DNA of 64,000 nucleotides from Deltaproteobacteria bacterium. GTDB taxonomy: Bacteria; Lernaellota; Lernaellaia; JACKCT01. The stretch lies in NCBI GenBank assembly GCA_020633895.1, contig JACKCT010000007.1:62001-126000 (forward strand). Direction: 5' to 3'. Position numbers and translations under genes: made by a program. The notes under the pieces are model-generated. The model did not search any database and had not been told where the DNA came from. It worked only from the letters and a program-made list of their open reading frames with translations. Shown piece by piece: positions 16,919 through 25,893 of this stretch. Every line of letters begins with the position of its first letter. The first letter of the stretch is position 1.

Positions 16919-18790
16919 TCAAGCGCCGTCGTCGTTGCCCGTACGGTCGGCATCCAGCGCTTGATTGAACGGGTCGTCCAAGCCGCCTTCCGGTTCGTAC
17001 AAGCCTTCGCGCCGGATCACGACGCCGATCGTCCGCAAGATGATCTTCACATCCAACCAAAGGCTTTGGTGGTCGGCGTACCATGCGTCGAGCGCGAGCT
17101 TGTCGTCCCAGGACAGGAGATTGCGGCCGTTGACCTGAGCCCAGCCGGTCAGGCCGGGGCGCACGCGCAGGCGGCGGTGCTGCTCGGGGGTATACCGTTC
17201 GACATGGTGCGGCAACGCCGGGCGCGGACCCACCAGACGCATTTCGCCGAGTAGGACGTTGATGAGTTGAGGTAGCTCGTCCAGCGACCAGTCGCGCAGG
17301 AAGCGTCCGATGGGCGTGATGCGCTCGTCGCCCGCGGTGACGTTCAGACCCAGGCCCCGGCGTTCGGCGTCGACGACCATGGTGCGAAATTTGCGCATGT
17401 GGAATAAGCGTCCGCCCAGGCCCGCGCGCTCGGGCGAATACAAGACCGGGCCGCCGTCGTATGCTCGGATGCGCCAGGCGAAATAGAGCAAAAACGGCGA
17501 GAGGATCAATAGCGCGACGGCCGCGAGAAGGCGGTGGAGCAGGCCTTGCAGCAGGATCGGCCACCCCCCGGCGGGTTCGTCGCGGGCGCTGTCAAAGACG
17601 TCCAAAAGCTGTGCCGCGAGTTTGGCGCGATCGAATTTATCCTCGGCGATTTCCCTCGCGCGTCGGGCCATGGATTGCAGGCGCGCGCGATCCGATGCCA
17701 ATTCGCGCAGTTTCGCGGCGGCTTCGTCGGGACGGTTGTGCGTCCAGTAGATGCCCGCGCCGCCGTTTTCAACGATATCGCGCACCCAACCGGGGCTGTT
17801 GGTCATCTGAGGCAGTCCGCACGCCAGATAGTCGAACATCTTATTCGGGCTATTGGTCGCGAGCACGGGCAGGGGGGCGAAGATCGTGACGCCCATGTCG
17901 CAGGCGCCAAGCACCCGCGCGACTTCCTGGCGAGGCAGCGGTCCGGTGAAGACGACGTTCGTCAGATCTTTTTCCTTCGCGAGAGCCCGCAGGCGTACGT
18001 CCTCCGGTCCTTCACCCATCAGCAAAAAAACGAAGGGTGTCGAATCTTCCCGCACCGCCTCGGCGACGCGCAGCAGATCCGCCAGATCGTTGGCCGGACC
18101 CATCGCCCCGGCGTAGGCGATGACGAAGGCGTCGGCGGGCAGATCGAAATGTTGCCGTAATTCCTTGCGCGACATCACGTCGGCGGCCAGATCCAGGTCG
18201 CAACTGTTGGGGATCATCGAGACCCGCGCCGGATCGATCCCGGTGGCGACGACACCTTCCACCATTCCCGGCGACAAGGCGTTGATCCGCGCCGCACGCC
18301 GATAGATCCAGCGTTCCAGCGCCGTCAGCAGCCATTTGGCGACCGGGTGGCGGATGACGCCCAACTCAATGGGAGCGCGCGGCCACAGGTCGCGGACTTC
18401 GAACACAAACGGCACGCCTCGCAGCCAACCGATAACCGCGCCGGTGATGCCGACCGTCAGCGGTGTGCTGCTGGCGAAGACGACGTCGTGGCGTGGGAGC
18501 AGGGCGCCGTAGAGCGTCGAAGCAACGAGGAACATCGCGAACGACAACGCGCGGCGGGCGTAGCCCATCTTCTGAGCGTAGGCGATACGAAACGAACGCA
18601 CCTCGATCCCGTCGACGATGGAGCGGGCGAGGAAGTCTTGCTGACCCGCCATGTGGGAATAGTGGCTGGCGGTGGTGAGCATGGTGACTTGATGGCCCGC
18701 CGCGACGAAGCGCTTGGCGAACTCGTAGCTGCGCGTGCCGGATTTACCTTCGCGGGTGGAGAAATATTGGTCGACGTAGAGGATGCGCAT
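16919..18790 (-). CDS. Fused GT4 glycosyltransferase and polyprenyl-phosphate sugar-1-phosphate transferase
   Basis: The 623-residue protein is a two-enzyme fusion. Residues 1 to about 400 form a GT-B GT4 glycosyltransferase resembling WbuB/FnlB-type enzymes (MRILYVDQYFSTREGKSG; FEVRDLWP; MGEGPEDVRLRALAKE; NKMFDYLACGLPQ). Residues from about 415 on form a small monotopic phosphoglycosyl transferase: a hydrophobic re-entrant helix, YSPERAGLGGRLFHMRKFRTM, the catalytic Asp504-Glu505 in SLDELPQLINVL, and MRLVGPRPALP with GLTGWAQVNGRN. It should both prime the lipid carrier with a sugar phosphate and add the next sugar. It is the last gene of the polysaccharide operon, two bases after the GT9 gene. 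The KRxxD-type start of the PGT helix is not conserved. Confidence 0.88.
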   Translation of the reverse strand: MRILYVDQYFSTREGKSGTRSYEFAKRFVAAGHQVTMLTTASHYSHMAGQQDFLARSIVDGIEVRSFRIAYAQKMGYARRALSFAMFLVASTLYGALLPRHDVVFASSTPLTVGITGAVIGWLRGVPFVFEVRDLWPRAPIELGVIRHPVAKWLLTALERWIYRRAARINALSPGMVEGVVATGIDPARVSMIPNSCDLDLAADVMSRKELRQHFDLPADAFVIAYAGAMGPANDLADLLRVAEAVREDSTPFVFLLMGEGPEDVRLRALAKEKDLTNVVFTGPLPRQEVARVLGACDMGVTIFAPLPVLATNSPNKMFDYLACGLPQMTNSPGWVRDIVENGGAGIYWTHNRPDEAAAKLRELASDRARLQSMARRAREIAEDKFDRAKLAAQLLDVFDSARDEPAGGWPILLQGLLHRLLAAVALLILSPFLLYFAWRIRAYDGGPVLYSPERAGLGGRLFHMRKFRTMVVDAERRGLGLNVTAGDERITPIGRFLRDWSLDELPQLINVLLGEMRLVGPRPALPHHVERYTPEQHRRLRVRPGLTGWAQVNGRNLLSWDDKLALDAWYADHQSLWLDVKIILRTIGVVIRREGLYEPEGGLDDPFNQALDADRTGNDDGA

Positions 18791-18791
18791 T

Positions 18792-19838
18792 TTACGTCCC
18801 CATCACGTCGTCGACCGCCGAAGCGACCCGGTCAGGCGACAGGTCGGCCAGGCACATCCGCGTCGGATGGACGCACCCCGAATAGGGGCCCAGGTCGTAA
18901 CACGGCACGCACGGCCGTTCGGCGACAACAGCCGTCCGGCGCGGTCCCCAAGGGCGCGTCCGGGAGACGACGGAGGGTCCGAAGACGGCGACGGTCGGCA
19001 CGCCCGACGCGGCGGCGAGGTTCATCAGCCCCGAGTCGTTGGAGACAAAGAGGTCGCAGAAGGCGAGCAGGCCCAGCGCGTCGGCCAGATCGCCCCAACC
19101 GTCCATCGGCAGCACCGGCGTCGCGGCGAGATTCGCGATTCGTCGTCCCGCGCCGCGCTCGGAGGGGCCGTCGAAAACGATCGTCGCCAGCCCGCGCGTG
19201 CGATGCATCCGCTCGGCGAATCGGGCCAGGTGGTACTCGGGCCAGCGTTTCTCGATGAAATGCCCGTCGCTGCCGGGATGCATGCCGACGTAACGGGCCG
19301 CCGGGTCGAAGCCGTTGTCGCGCAGGAAGCGCCGGGCATTGTTTACCGCGCCATGGGAAGGCAGGAACGGCGGCCAATGGGCGTTCATGTCGGTCGACGC
19401 CCCGGCAAGGCGCGCGAGGGCGGCGTTGTGCTCCAGGTCGTGCAAGCCGTGGTCGGCCGGTTCGGAATGCGTCAACAGACGCTGGGCCGCGCCAAGGGTC
19501 CAATGGGCCAGGCCGATGCGCACCGGGATGTCGGCCAGGGCGGTCAGGAGGATGGACTTTTCGCCGCTGGGGTAAGCCAACACCGCCGTGTCGTATCGCC
19601 GCCTTCGCAACTCGGCCACCAGGCGCCCCCGGCCCTTGAGACCGGCAAAGCTCGCGGCGTTGGAGGCGAGAGTGTCGTCCACGGCGGGGTGCGTCGTGAG
19701 CAGGGTTGCGGCGCGGGGAGAGGTGACGAGCATCTCGACGCGCTCGTACCCGGCCAGACGCAAACTCGCGGCCAGGGGCAAGGCCAGCAGATTGTTGCCG
19801 ATGCCCTGCAGGCTGACGATCAGCGCGCGCTTAGGCAT
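18792..19838 (-). CDS. Glycosyltransferase family 9 (heptosyltransferase-like)
   Basis: This 348-residue protein begins RALIVSLQGIGNNLLALPLA, the GT9 acceptor-side signature, and has the C-terminal nucleotide-sugar block CDLFVSNDSGLMNLAAASGVPTVA split over about residues 265-290. GT9 enzymes transfer ADP-heptose or related sugars to lipid A core or polysaccharides. The C-terminal CVPCYDLGPYSGCVHPTRMC stretch has a cysteine pattern often seen in these enzymes. It is the penultimate gene in the operon and overlaps the upstream GT4 gene by eight bases, indicating coupled translation. Confidence 0.88.
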   Translation of the reverse strand: MPKRALIVSLQGIGNNLLALPLAASLRLAGYERVEMLVTSPRAATLLTTHPAVDDTLASNAASFAGLKGRGRLVAELRRRRYDTAVLAYPSGEKSILLTALADIPVRIGLAHWTLGAAQRLLTHSEPADHGLHDLEHNAALARLAGASTDMNAHWPPFLPSHGAVNNARRFLRDNGFDPAARYVGMHPGSDGHFIEKRWPEYHLARFAERMHRTRGLATIVFDGPSERGAGRRIANLAATPVLPMDGWGDLADALGLLAFCDLFVSNDSGLMNLAAASGVPTVAVFGPSVVSRTRPWGPRRTAVVAERPCVPCYDLGPYSGCVHPTRMCLADLSPDRVASAVDDVMGT

Positions 19839-20967
19839 CGTCGATCACTTTGCGATAGGTCTCGACGTGCTGCCGGGCCATGACTTCCATGGTCCGTCCG
19901 GCGGCCAACTCCCGGGCGCGGCCGGAGAGGGAGGCGCGCAGTTTGTCGTCGGTGAACATCATGACCAGGGCGTCGCACAGCGCCGTTTCGTCGTCGGGGG
20001 CGACGGCGAGGCCCGAGTCCATCGCGATCTCCGGTAGGCTGGTCACGTTGCTGACGATGCTCGGCGTGCCACAGGCCATGGCCTCCTGGACGGGCAGGCC
20101 GTAACCTTCATAGGAGCTGGGCAGGCACACGCAACGCGCCGCGCGGTAGCAATGCACCAGGACGTCGTCGGGGACGTTTTCCACGATCACCACGTCCCGG
20201 CCCCGGCGCTCGGACAAAAGGCGACGTGTCGAGTCGGTCAGGTCCTCGGAGGATCCGACGAGCACCAGCGACGAGTCGCCGTTGAGCGCGCCCGATTCCT
20301 TGGCCTGGAAAAACGCGCGCAACAACCGTTCCTCGTTTTTCTGGCGGCCGAATTGTCCCACGAACAGGGCGAAGGATTTGCCCGCCATGCCGATTTCGTC
20401 CAGCACGTCCGCGTCCACCGGGCCGGGGGTGAACGATGTGTCGTGGGCGATGACGTTCACGTCGATGCGTTTCACGTCGATCCCCAATTGCTCGACGATG
20501 GAATCCCGCGCGGCCTCCGACGTGGTGATGACGCGGTCCATGCGTCGGGCCAGGCCGTAGCGCAAGCGCGTGCGGGCGGCGGATCGGAATCGGGAGGCGC
20601 GCGTGGCGGCCTTGTATTCCCCCGATTGGCGAGCCAGGTCGAAGAGGGTGAAGACCGTTTTCGTGCCCCGCACCGGCGCCGGGTCGAGCACGAAATGCAC
20701 CAGATCGAACGACTCGGAGTTGCTGCGCACATGGACATAGCGACGGCGGGAGACCTCCCGCGCCGCCGGGCCGAACCCGCGCAGCAGCGGCGCCTTGCGA
20801 TAGGTCATGCCTTCCGGCAGCGCCATGGGCAGGTGGCGCTCGAAGCCGAAAATCTCCACCGCCACGTCCGGCTGGTGCGTTCCGAGCGCTTCGACGAGGG
20901 TCATCAGGTAACGCGCCGACCCGGTCACGCGGGCGGTCACGCAAGTGGCGTCGAGCAGGATGCGCAT
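19831..20967 (-). CDS. GT4-family glycosyltransferase
   Basis: About 378 residues. It starts MRILLDATCVTARVTGSARY, a typical GT-B opening, and the donor-binding half contains FALFVGQFGRQKNEERLLRA, LVLVGSSEDLTDS and the E-x7-E motif region SSYEGYGLPVQEAMACGTP. It should transfer a sugar from a nucleotide donor in assembly of the surface glycan. ATG 20967 is given; a GTG at 20976 is equally plausible because it overlaps the upstream stop in a GTGA junction and has GGAG eleven bases upstream. It sits between two GT9 genes in the minus-strand operon. Confidence 0.88.
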   Translation of the reverse strand: MRILLDATCVTARVTGSARYLMTLVEALGTHQPDVAVEIFGFERHLPMALPEGMTYRKAPLLRGFGPAAREVSRRRYVHVRSNSESFDLVHFVLDPAPVRGTKTVFTLFDLARQSGEYKAATRASRFRSAARTRLRYGLARRMDRVITTSEAARDSIVEQLGIDVKRIDVNVIAHDTSFTPGPVDADVLDEIGMAGKSFALFVGQFGRQKNEERLLRAFFQAKESGALNGDSSLVLVGSSEDLTDSTRRLLSERRGRDVVIVENVPDDVLVHCYRAARCVCLPSSYEGYGLPVQEAMACGTPSIVSNVTSLPEIAMDSGLAVAPDDETALCDALVMMFTDDKLRASLSGRARELAAGRTMEVMARQHVETYRKVIDDA

Positions 20968-20972
20968 TCGGC

Positions 20973-21986
20973 TCACGAAGTCATCATCTCCAAGGCGGCG
21001 TCGGCGACGCGATCCACGTCTATGCCGGTCATGCACGGGTGGCCGTCCACGGAACAGACCGGTTTGTGGCAAGGCGCGCACGGTACGCTTTCGGCGATCA
21101 CCCGCGCGCCGGCCGGGGCCCAGCGTTGGTGTTCGTTCGTCCCGCTCATGATGGCCAGAACCGGGCAGCCGACAAGGGGGGCAATGTGTCCCGGACCGCT
21201 GTCAAAGGTAATCAGCAAGCGCGCGCCGGCGACGGCGGCCATCAGACCGGCGATGTCGGTCATCCCCACGCGGTCGATGACGTTCTTGTTCTTGGCGAAG
21301 GTGCCGATCTCACCGACGTGCTCCGGACCGCCCAATAAAACCACGGGTCGCTCCCGCGTGGCGAGACGATCAATCAACGACAGGCACCGATCCAGCGGCC
21401 AACGCTTGGCCGATTGCCGGGCGAAGGGATGCATCGCGATGTACGCGTCCGGCAGATCCAGGCCTTGGCGCGCCGAGGCGAACGAGGCCTTCAAATTTTC
21501 GCTCAACGCGTAGGGTTCGACGGGCAGACCCAATTCGCGCAACGCGTTGGCGTGGTTGTCCCATTCGGGTTTGTCGTCGCGGGGCGGCAGGAAGGCGTGG
21601 GACGCCGGTTGTCCGAAGATGCGGTGCGTCGGCGTGGCGACGTACTTCGCGCCGAGGAAACGCATGGCGCCGATGTCGCGAAAATCGTGGCGCAGATTGA
21701 CGACCAATTCGAATCGTCGCGAACGGGCCCAACGAACGTAGGACAACGCCGCGCCCGTCTTCCACCAATAGACCTGGGGCAGGTGCCGCACCTCGTGCAC
21801 CAGTCCCAATTCGCGCCAAACAGCGTCGGGGCCTTCGAGCATGGCGGCGGCGAAATGGGCTTCCGGGGCGGCCCGCCGCAGGGCATGCAGCGTGGGAACG
21901 GCCGTCAGGACGTCGCCCAGGTGGTCGGGTTTGTGGATCAACACGCGACGCAGTCGGGATAAGTCGAGCGGGGAACGGCCGGCCAT
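20973..21986 (-). CDS. Glycosyltransferase family 9 (heptosyltransferase-like)
   Basis: The 337-residue product shows the GT9 opening RRVLIHKPDHLGDVLTAVPTL and the C-terminal LLITFDSGPGHIAPLVGCPVL segment that binds the nucleotide sugar. Near the C-terminus is CAPCHKPVCSVDGHPCM, a cysteine-rich motif shared with the other GT9 of this operon. It likely adds heptose or a similar sugar to core or O-chain. The stop overlaps the possible GTG start of the downstream GT4 gene, and the gene starts ten bases after the polymerase/ligase gene. Confidence 0.88.
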   Translation of the reverse strand: MAGRSPLDLSRLRRVLIHKPDHLGDVLTAVPTLHALRRAAPEAHFAAAMLEGPDAVWRELGLVHEVRHLPQVYWWKTGAALSYVRWARSRRFELVVNLRHDFRDIGAMRFLGAKYVATPTHRIFGQPASHAFLPPRDDKPEWDNHANALRELGLPVEPYALSENLKASFASARQGLDLPDAYIAMHPFARQSAKRWPLDRCLSLIDRLATRERPVVLLGGPEHVGEIGTFAKNKNVIDRVGMTDIAGLMAAVAGARLLITFDSGPGHIAPLVGCPVLAIMSGTNEHQRWAPAGARVIAESVPCAPCHKPVCSVDGHPCMTGIDVDRVADAALEMMTS

Positions 21987-21996
21987 GATGTTTCGC

Positions 21997-23490
21997 CTAC
22001 GCCGCGACGGTGTCCGCCGTCTTGGCCTCGGACTCGCGCAGATGGTGCAGGTTGATGCGATACAACGCCGTCGTCATGGCCCAGAGCATGACCATGATGA
22101 ACGTCGTGTGGTGGGGCTTGAAAAGGAACGAATCGAAAAACGAGGCTCCCAAGAAGAAAGTCCATGCCATGAACAGGCCGACGGCCATGCTGCGGATTTC
22201 CGGGTCGGCGGCGATGCGCAGGTTGGCCGTGTGGCGTTTCCACAGGCGGGAAAGGAATGCGATGAAGGCGGTGAAGCCGATGATGCCGGTGCCGGTGATG
22301 ACGTCGATGTACATATTGTGGGGCGAGCCGTAGATGCGGGTGATGCCTTCCTCGATGGAGTAGCGGCCGTAGACGAAGGCGTAGTTGTTGTAGCCCACGC
22401 CCATCAGCGGCTGCTCGAGCATCACGTTCACGGCGGATATCCAACGCACCAGGCGGGCCGTCCCCGACGAGCGCGAGACTTCCACGACCACGTTCAATTT
22501 GCCCGCCACGTCCATCTCGGAAAAGACGTACGTTGCGCTGAGCAGCGCGATGCCGGTGAGCAGGAAGCCGACGACGGTGATCTTTCGCCAGCCCATCTGG
22601 CCGGTCAAAATCAGCATCGCCGTGCCGAACATGACGCCGACCCAGGTGCCTCGGTTGAGCGTGGCCACCAAGCAGGAGGCGATCAGGAGAATCACGGCGG
22701 CGCGGACCAGGCGCGTGAGTTTGGTGCGTTGCAGGCCGGGGTAGGTGACGGCCAGGGCGAGCATGGCGGCGTAGTACAAACCGGTGAAGCTCGTCGATCC
22801 GGCGATGGAAATCATGCGCAGGAAATTACGTTTGTAGTAGATGTACGCGGGCTTCATCGTGAGGATGTAATAGAAGAACGGGCTCTCGGTCAGGTAGATG
22901 TACCAGCTCACCAGCGCCATCGGTACGGCCAGAACGATCAACGCACGCATCAGGCGCATGACCTGGTCCTTGGTCTGAAGGGACTCGATCATCACGATGT
23001 AGAACAGAAACAGCCACGTCAGACGGATGAGATCCTTGAGGACGTACATAGTGCTGTGGGGGGAGATCGAGAAGACCTTGATCATCGAGACGACGGCGAT
23101 GCCCCAGAAAACGGACATCGGTCCCAGCACCGCGTCACCCCGGGGAACGAGAGGACGCCGGGAGAGGATGTTTCGCGACATGACCGCCGCGATCGTCACC
23201 AACACGAACGCGTCTTCCACCGACACGGCCCACGGGCCGGGGATATCCAACCCGAAGTTCGGTACGCACATCGCCGCCGGGGCCATCCAGAGAATCGACT
23301 CCCGCTTGAAAAACAGCAGGGCGAACAGGCCCAGGGCGACGACCATGAGGGGGACGCCGAAGTCGTGCTCTGCGATGGCCTTGCCCACCGCCCAGCAGAC
23401 GCCCACCGCGATCGCGACAAAGATCACGCCGCGCGTGTCCTTGTGCGTCTGGATGCGGGTGATCCACTGGGGATAGGTGGTTTCGGTCAA
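21997..23490 (-). CDS. O-antigen ligase/polymerase family membrane protein (Wzy/WaaL-like)
   Basis: This 497-residue polytopic protein has about eleven hydrophobic helices. The long periplasmic loop before the last helices carries the O-antigen ligase family (Wzy_C) features: TLNRGTWVGVMFG, RLVRWISAVNVMLEQPLMGVG, and GSPHNMYIDVITGTGIIGF, in which SPHNMY is the conserved His-Asn block. Such proteins either polymerise O-units or ligate glycans to lipid A core or proteins; these roles cannot be separated by sequence alone. It lies centrally in the polysaccharide operon between glycosyltransferases, consistent with either. Confidence 0.85.
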   Translation of the reverse strand: MTETTYPQWITRIQTHKDTRGVIFVAIAVGVCWAVGKAIAEHDFGVPLMVVALGLFALLFFKRESILWMAPAAMCVPNFGLDIPGPWAVSVEDAFVLVTIAAVMSRNILSRRPLVPRGDAVLGPMSVFWGIAVVSMIKVFSISPHSTMYVLKDLIRLTWLFLFYIVMIESLQTKDQVMRLMRALIVLAVPMALVSWYIYLTESPFFYYILTMKPAYIYYKRNFLRMISIAGSTSFTGLYYAAMLALAVTYPGLQRTKLTRLVRAAVILLIASCLVATLNRGTWVGVMFGTAMLILTGQMGWRKITVVGFLLTGIALLSATYVFSEMDVAGKLNVVVEVSRSSGTARLVRWISAVNVMLEQPLMGVGYNNYAFVYGRYSIEEGITRIYGSPHNMYIDVITGTGIIGFTAFIAFLSRLWKRHTANLRIAADPEIRSMAVGLFMAWTFFLGASFFDSFLFKPHHTTFIMVMLWAMTTALYRINLHHLRESEAKTADTVAA

Positions 23491-23545
23491 CGGGCGTCCT
23501 CGCGTGTGATGATCGGGCGCTATCTTATCGCGACGGGCGGGATGT

Positions 23546-24649
23546 TCAACGTTCCGCCATGGCCGACCAAACGGCGGTCAATTGCTCGGCGACCCGACGG
23601 TCGTGGTAATGCCTCTCGACGCGGGATCGTCCGGCTTCGATCAGGCGGCGGCGTTCGTCGGGCTCTTGGGCGAGGCGATCGAGGATTTGCGCGAGGCCGT
23701 CCACATCGCCCTCGGGGAAAATCACTCCCGCTTCACCGACGACCTCGGGGATCGCGCCGCTGCTTGAGCCGACCACGGGTACGTCGACGGCCATCGCCTC
23801 GATGAGGATATGGCCGAATTGCTCCATCCACCCGCGCGTGGTGCGGCTCGGTAATACGAGCACATCCATGCCCTTGAGTTCGGCGGCGACCCGGTCATGG
23901 TCCACGGCGCCGACGATGTTGATTTGGGACCGCTTGGGGCTTTGCGCGGCCCGTTCGATCACCGCGTCCCGGTCCGGGCCGTCGCCGACGATGACCAATC
24001 CGGCGGGGGCGGAGCAGCGGTCAAAGGCGTCGAACAGATCGAAAATGCCTTTCTTGCGATCCAGACGGGCGACGAAACCGACGACGAACGTGTCGGCGGT
24101 GTAATGGCGATTCGGGGCGATGTCGCGGGCCTCGGCCGGATCGATGCCCACTTGGGCGATGACCGATGCCGGGCCGCGATAGCCGTCCCGGGCGGCGGCG
24201 TCGCGGGCGCCGGTCGAGCCGCAGAAGAGGTGGTCGATCTTGCCGTAGTTCCGACGCATCGCCACGGCGTGGGGGCGCAGGCCGGTGGGGATGTTCTCCC
24301 AGACGAATTGCGTGAGTCGGGCGGCGGCCGGCTTGCATCGCGCGACTTGCAGGGCGACGCGCGACCCCGCCTCCGCCTCCACATGCACAATGTCCGGCGC
24401 GAAGTCGGCCAGCGCGCGCGTCAGATCGGCGTCGTCGAAGCGGTACTTGCGAACGTGCCCCTTGCCGACCGCCGGGAGCAAGACGCCGGGCAGGCCGTCC
24501 TCGTCCTCGAAGGGCTTGTCACCGAAATCCCGCTCCGGCCAGGTGCGCGGCGCGATGAGCGTCCATTCCACGCCCAGGTCGGACAAGTGGCGCAGCTTGC
24601 CGCGATTGAACGCCACGACATAGGTATGGCCGACGATCACGACGCGCAT
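23546..24649 (-). CDS. GT4-family glycosyltransferase
   Basis: About 367 residues starting MRVVIVGHTYVVAFNRGKL. The GT-B C-terminal half is clear: TFVVGFVARLDRKKGIFDLF, GLVIVGDGPDRDAVIERA, and MEQFGHILIEAMAVDVPVVG containing the donor-binding E-x7-E-type motif, followed by SSSGAIPEVVGEAG. It is a retaining glycosyltransferase for the surface glycan; donor and acceptor are unknown. ATG 24649 overlaps the end of the upstream GT4 gene by 13 bases. A 55-base gap separates it from the downstream polymerase/ligase gene. Confidence 0.88.
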   Translation of the reverse strand: MRVVIVGHTYVVAFNRGKLRHLSDLGVEWTLIAPRTWPERDFGDKPFEDEDGLPGVLLPAVGKGHVRKYRFDDADLTRALADFAPDIVHVEAEAGSRVALQVARCKPAAARLTQFVWENIPTGLRPHAVAMRRNYGKIDHLFCGSTGARDAAARDGYRGPASVIAQVGIDPAEARDIAPNRHYTADTFVVGFVARLDRKKGIFDLFDAFDRCSAPAGLVIVGDGPDRDAVIERAAQSPKRSQINIVGAVDHDRVAAELKGMDVLVLPSRTTRGWMEQFGHILIEAMAVDVPVVGSSSGAIPEVVGEAGVIFPEGDVDGLAQILDRLAQEPDERRRLIEAGRSRVERHYHDRRVAEQLTAVWSAMAER

Positions 24650-25893
24650 GCGAGGACCTTGCGATAGTGGTCGATATGTCGCTCCGCGATCGCGGACCAC
24701 GCATAGTCGCGAGGCACCGAACGCACCATGCGCTCCCGCCAGGCATCGATGGTCGGGCCCCGGTCGGCGAGGGCGCGGTGCATCGCGTCGGCGAGGGATT
24801 CGGCGGTGGCGACTTGGGCTTCATAAGGCGAATCGACGGCGCGGATCATTTCCGGCAGGGAGCCGACGGCGGTGGCGACCACCGGGCAGCCGCAGGCCGC
24901 CGCTTCGAAGACCGGCAGTCCGAAGTTTTCCTGAGCCCGCGTGGGCAGGACGAAGACGTCGGCGTGGCGGTACAAAGCCGGGAGCAATTCGTCGGCCACG
25001 TAGCCGAGAAAATGCACCTGTTCGGCCAGTCCCAATTTCGTGACTTGCGCTTCCAGATCTTCACGCCGAGGTCCGCGCCCGCCGATATAGAGCCGCGCCT
25101 CGACCCCTCGTTTCCGCAACAACGCCAGCGCGTCGATCAGCAGATCCACCCCCATCCGATGCACCAGCCGCCGCACCGTCAGGATCACGGGGCGGTTGTC
25201 CCCGGCATCCGCATTGCCGCCAAGCCACGGCACCTGTGCGTCGAATTCGTTGAGTGTCGCGGTAAAACGCGTCGGGTCGATGCCGCCGGGGATTTTCGTC
25301 ACCTTGTCGGCGACGCCGGGCGCCAGTTCGTCGATCATCACGCGGCTGTAATCGGAAAGGGGCACGATGCCGTGGGCCATGCGCAGGTTTCGCCGCTGCA
25401 TATGGCGTTGCAGCGCCATTTGGCCGTCCAGGTAGAGGCGATAGAAGGGCGACGCGCCACGCCGAAGGGCGTCGGCCTCCACGGCGAACTCCTTGTCCCA
25501 AGGGCCGTAAAAGCTGGCGACAATCGGCCGTCCGGCCCGGGCGAACGCTTTGAGCGCGCCATATGAGGCGAGGGTGAGATGCGTGTGGAGGATGTCCGGC
25601 GGATCCTCGGCCAGCAGACGGCGGGTGCGTCGCTCGACCTCTCGGACGTAGGACCAATAGACGCGAGGGGCGAAGCGCCGGGCCACGTCGTACCGGATGA
25701 CACGGATTCCCTCGACGGTTTCTTCGGGAGCGGTGTCGGGCGGGCGGCGGGTCAGGACGGTGACGCGGACGTCGCGGGCGACCAGCGCGCGGGCCAACTC
25801 GTAGGTGACGCGTTCCACGCCGCCGATTTCAGGGGGAAAGGCGTCGGTGGTGAACAGGACGTGGCCGGGCTCGCGACCCGTCAAACGGCCCAT
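24637..25893 (-). CDS. GT4-family glycosyltransferase
   Basis: About 418 residues from ATG 25893. The N-terminal half has the glycine-rich acceptor motif FTTDAFPPEIGGVERVTYEL and ILHTHLTLASYGALKAF; the C-terminal half has VILTVRRLVHRMGVDLLIDA, YIGGRGPRREDLE and RAQENFGLPVFEAAACGCPV with the E-x7-E-type motif. It is a GT-B retaining transferase for surface glycan assembly. The 69-residue upstream extension is the neighbour's coding sequence read in another frame, so it was removed. It overlaps the radical SAM gene by 13 bases and the next GT4 by 13 bases. Confidence 0.88.
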   Translation of the reverse strand: MGRLTGREPGHVLFTTDAFPPEIGGVERVTYELARALVARDVRVTVLTRRPPDTAPEETVEGIRVIRYDVARRFAPRVYWSYVREVERRTRRLLAEDPPDILHTHLTLASYGALKAFARAGRPIVASFYGPWDKEFAVEADALRRGASPFYRLYLDGQMALQRHMQRRNLRMAHGIVPLSDYSRVMIDELAPGVADKVTKIPGGIDPTRFTATLNEFDAQVPWLGGNADAGDNRPVILTVRRLVHRMGVDLLIDALALLRKRGVEARLYIGGRGPRREDLEAQVTKLGLAEQVHFLGYVADELLPALYRHADVFVLPTRAQENFGLPVFEAAACGCPVVATAVGSLPEMIRAVDSPYEAQVATAESLADAMHRALADRGPTIDAWRERMVRSVPRDYAWSAIAERHIDHYRKVLACAS

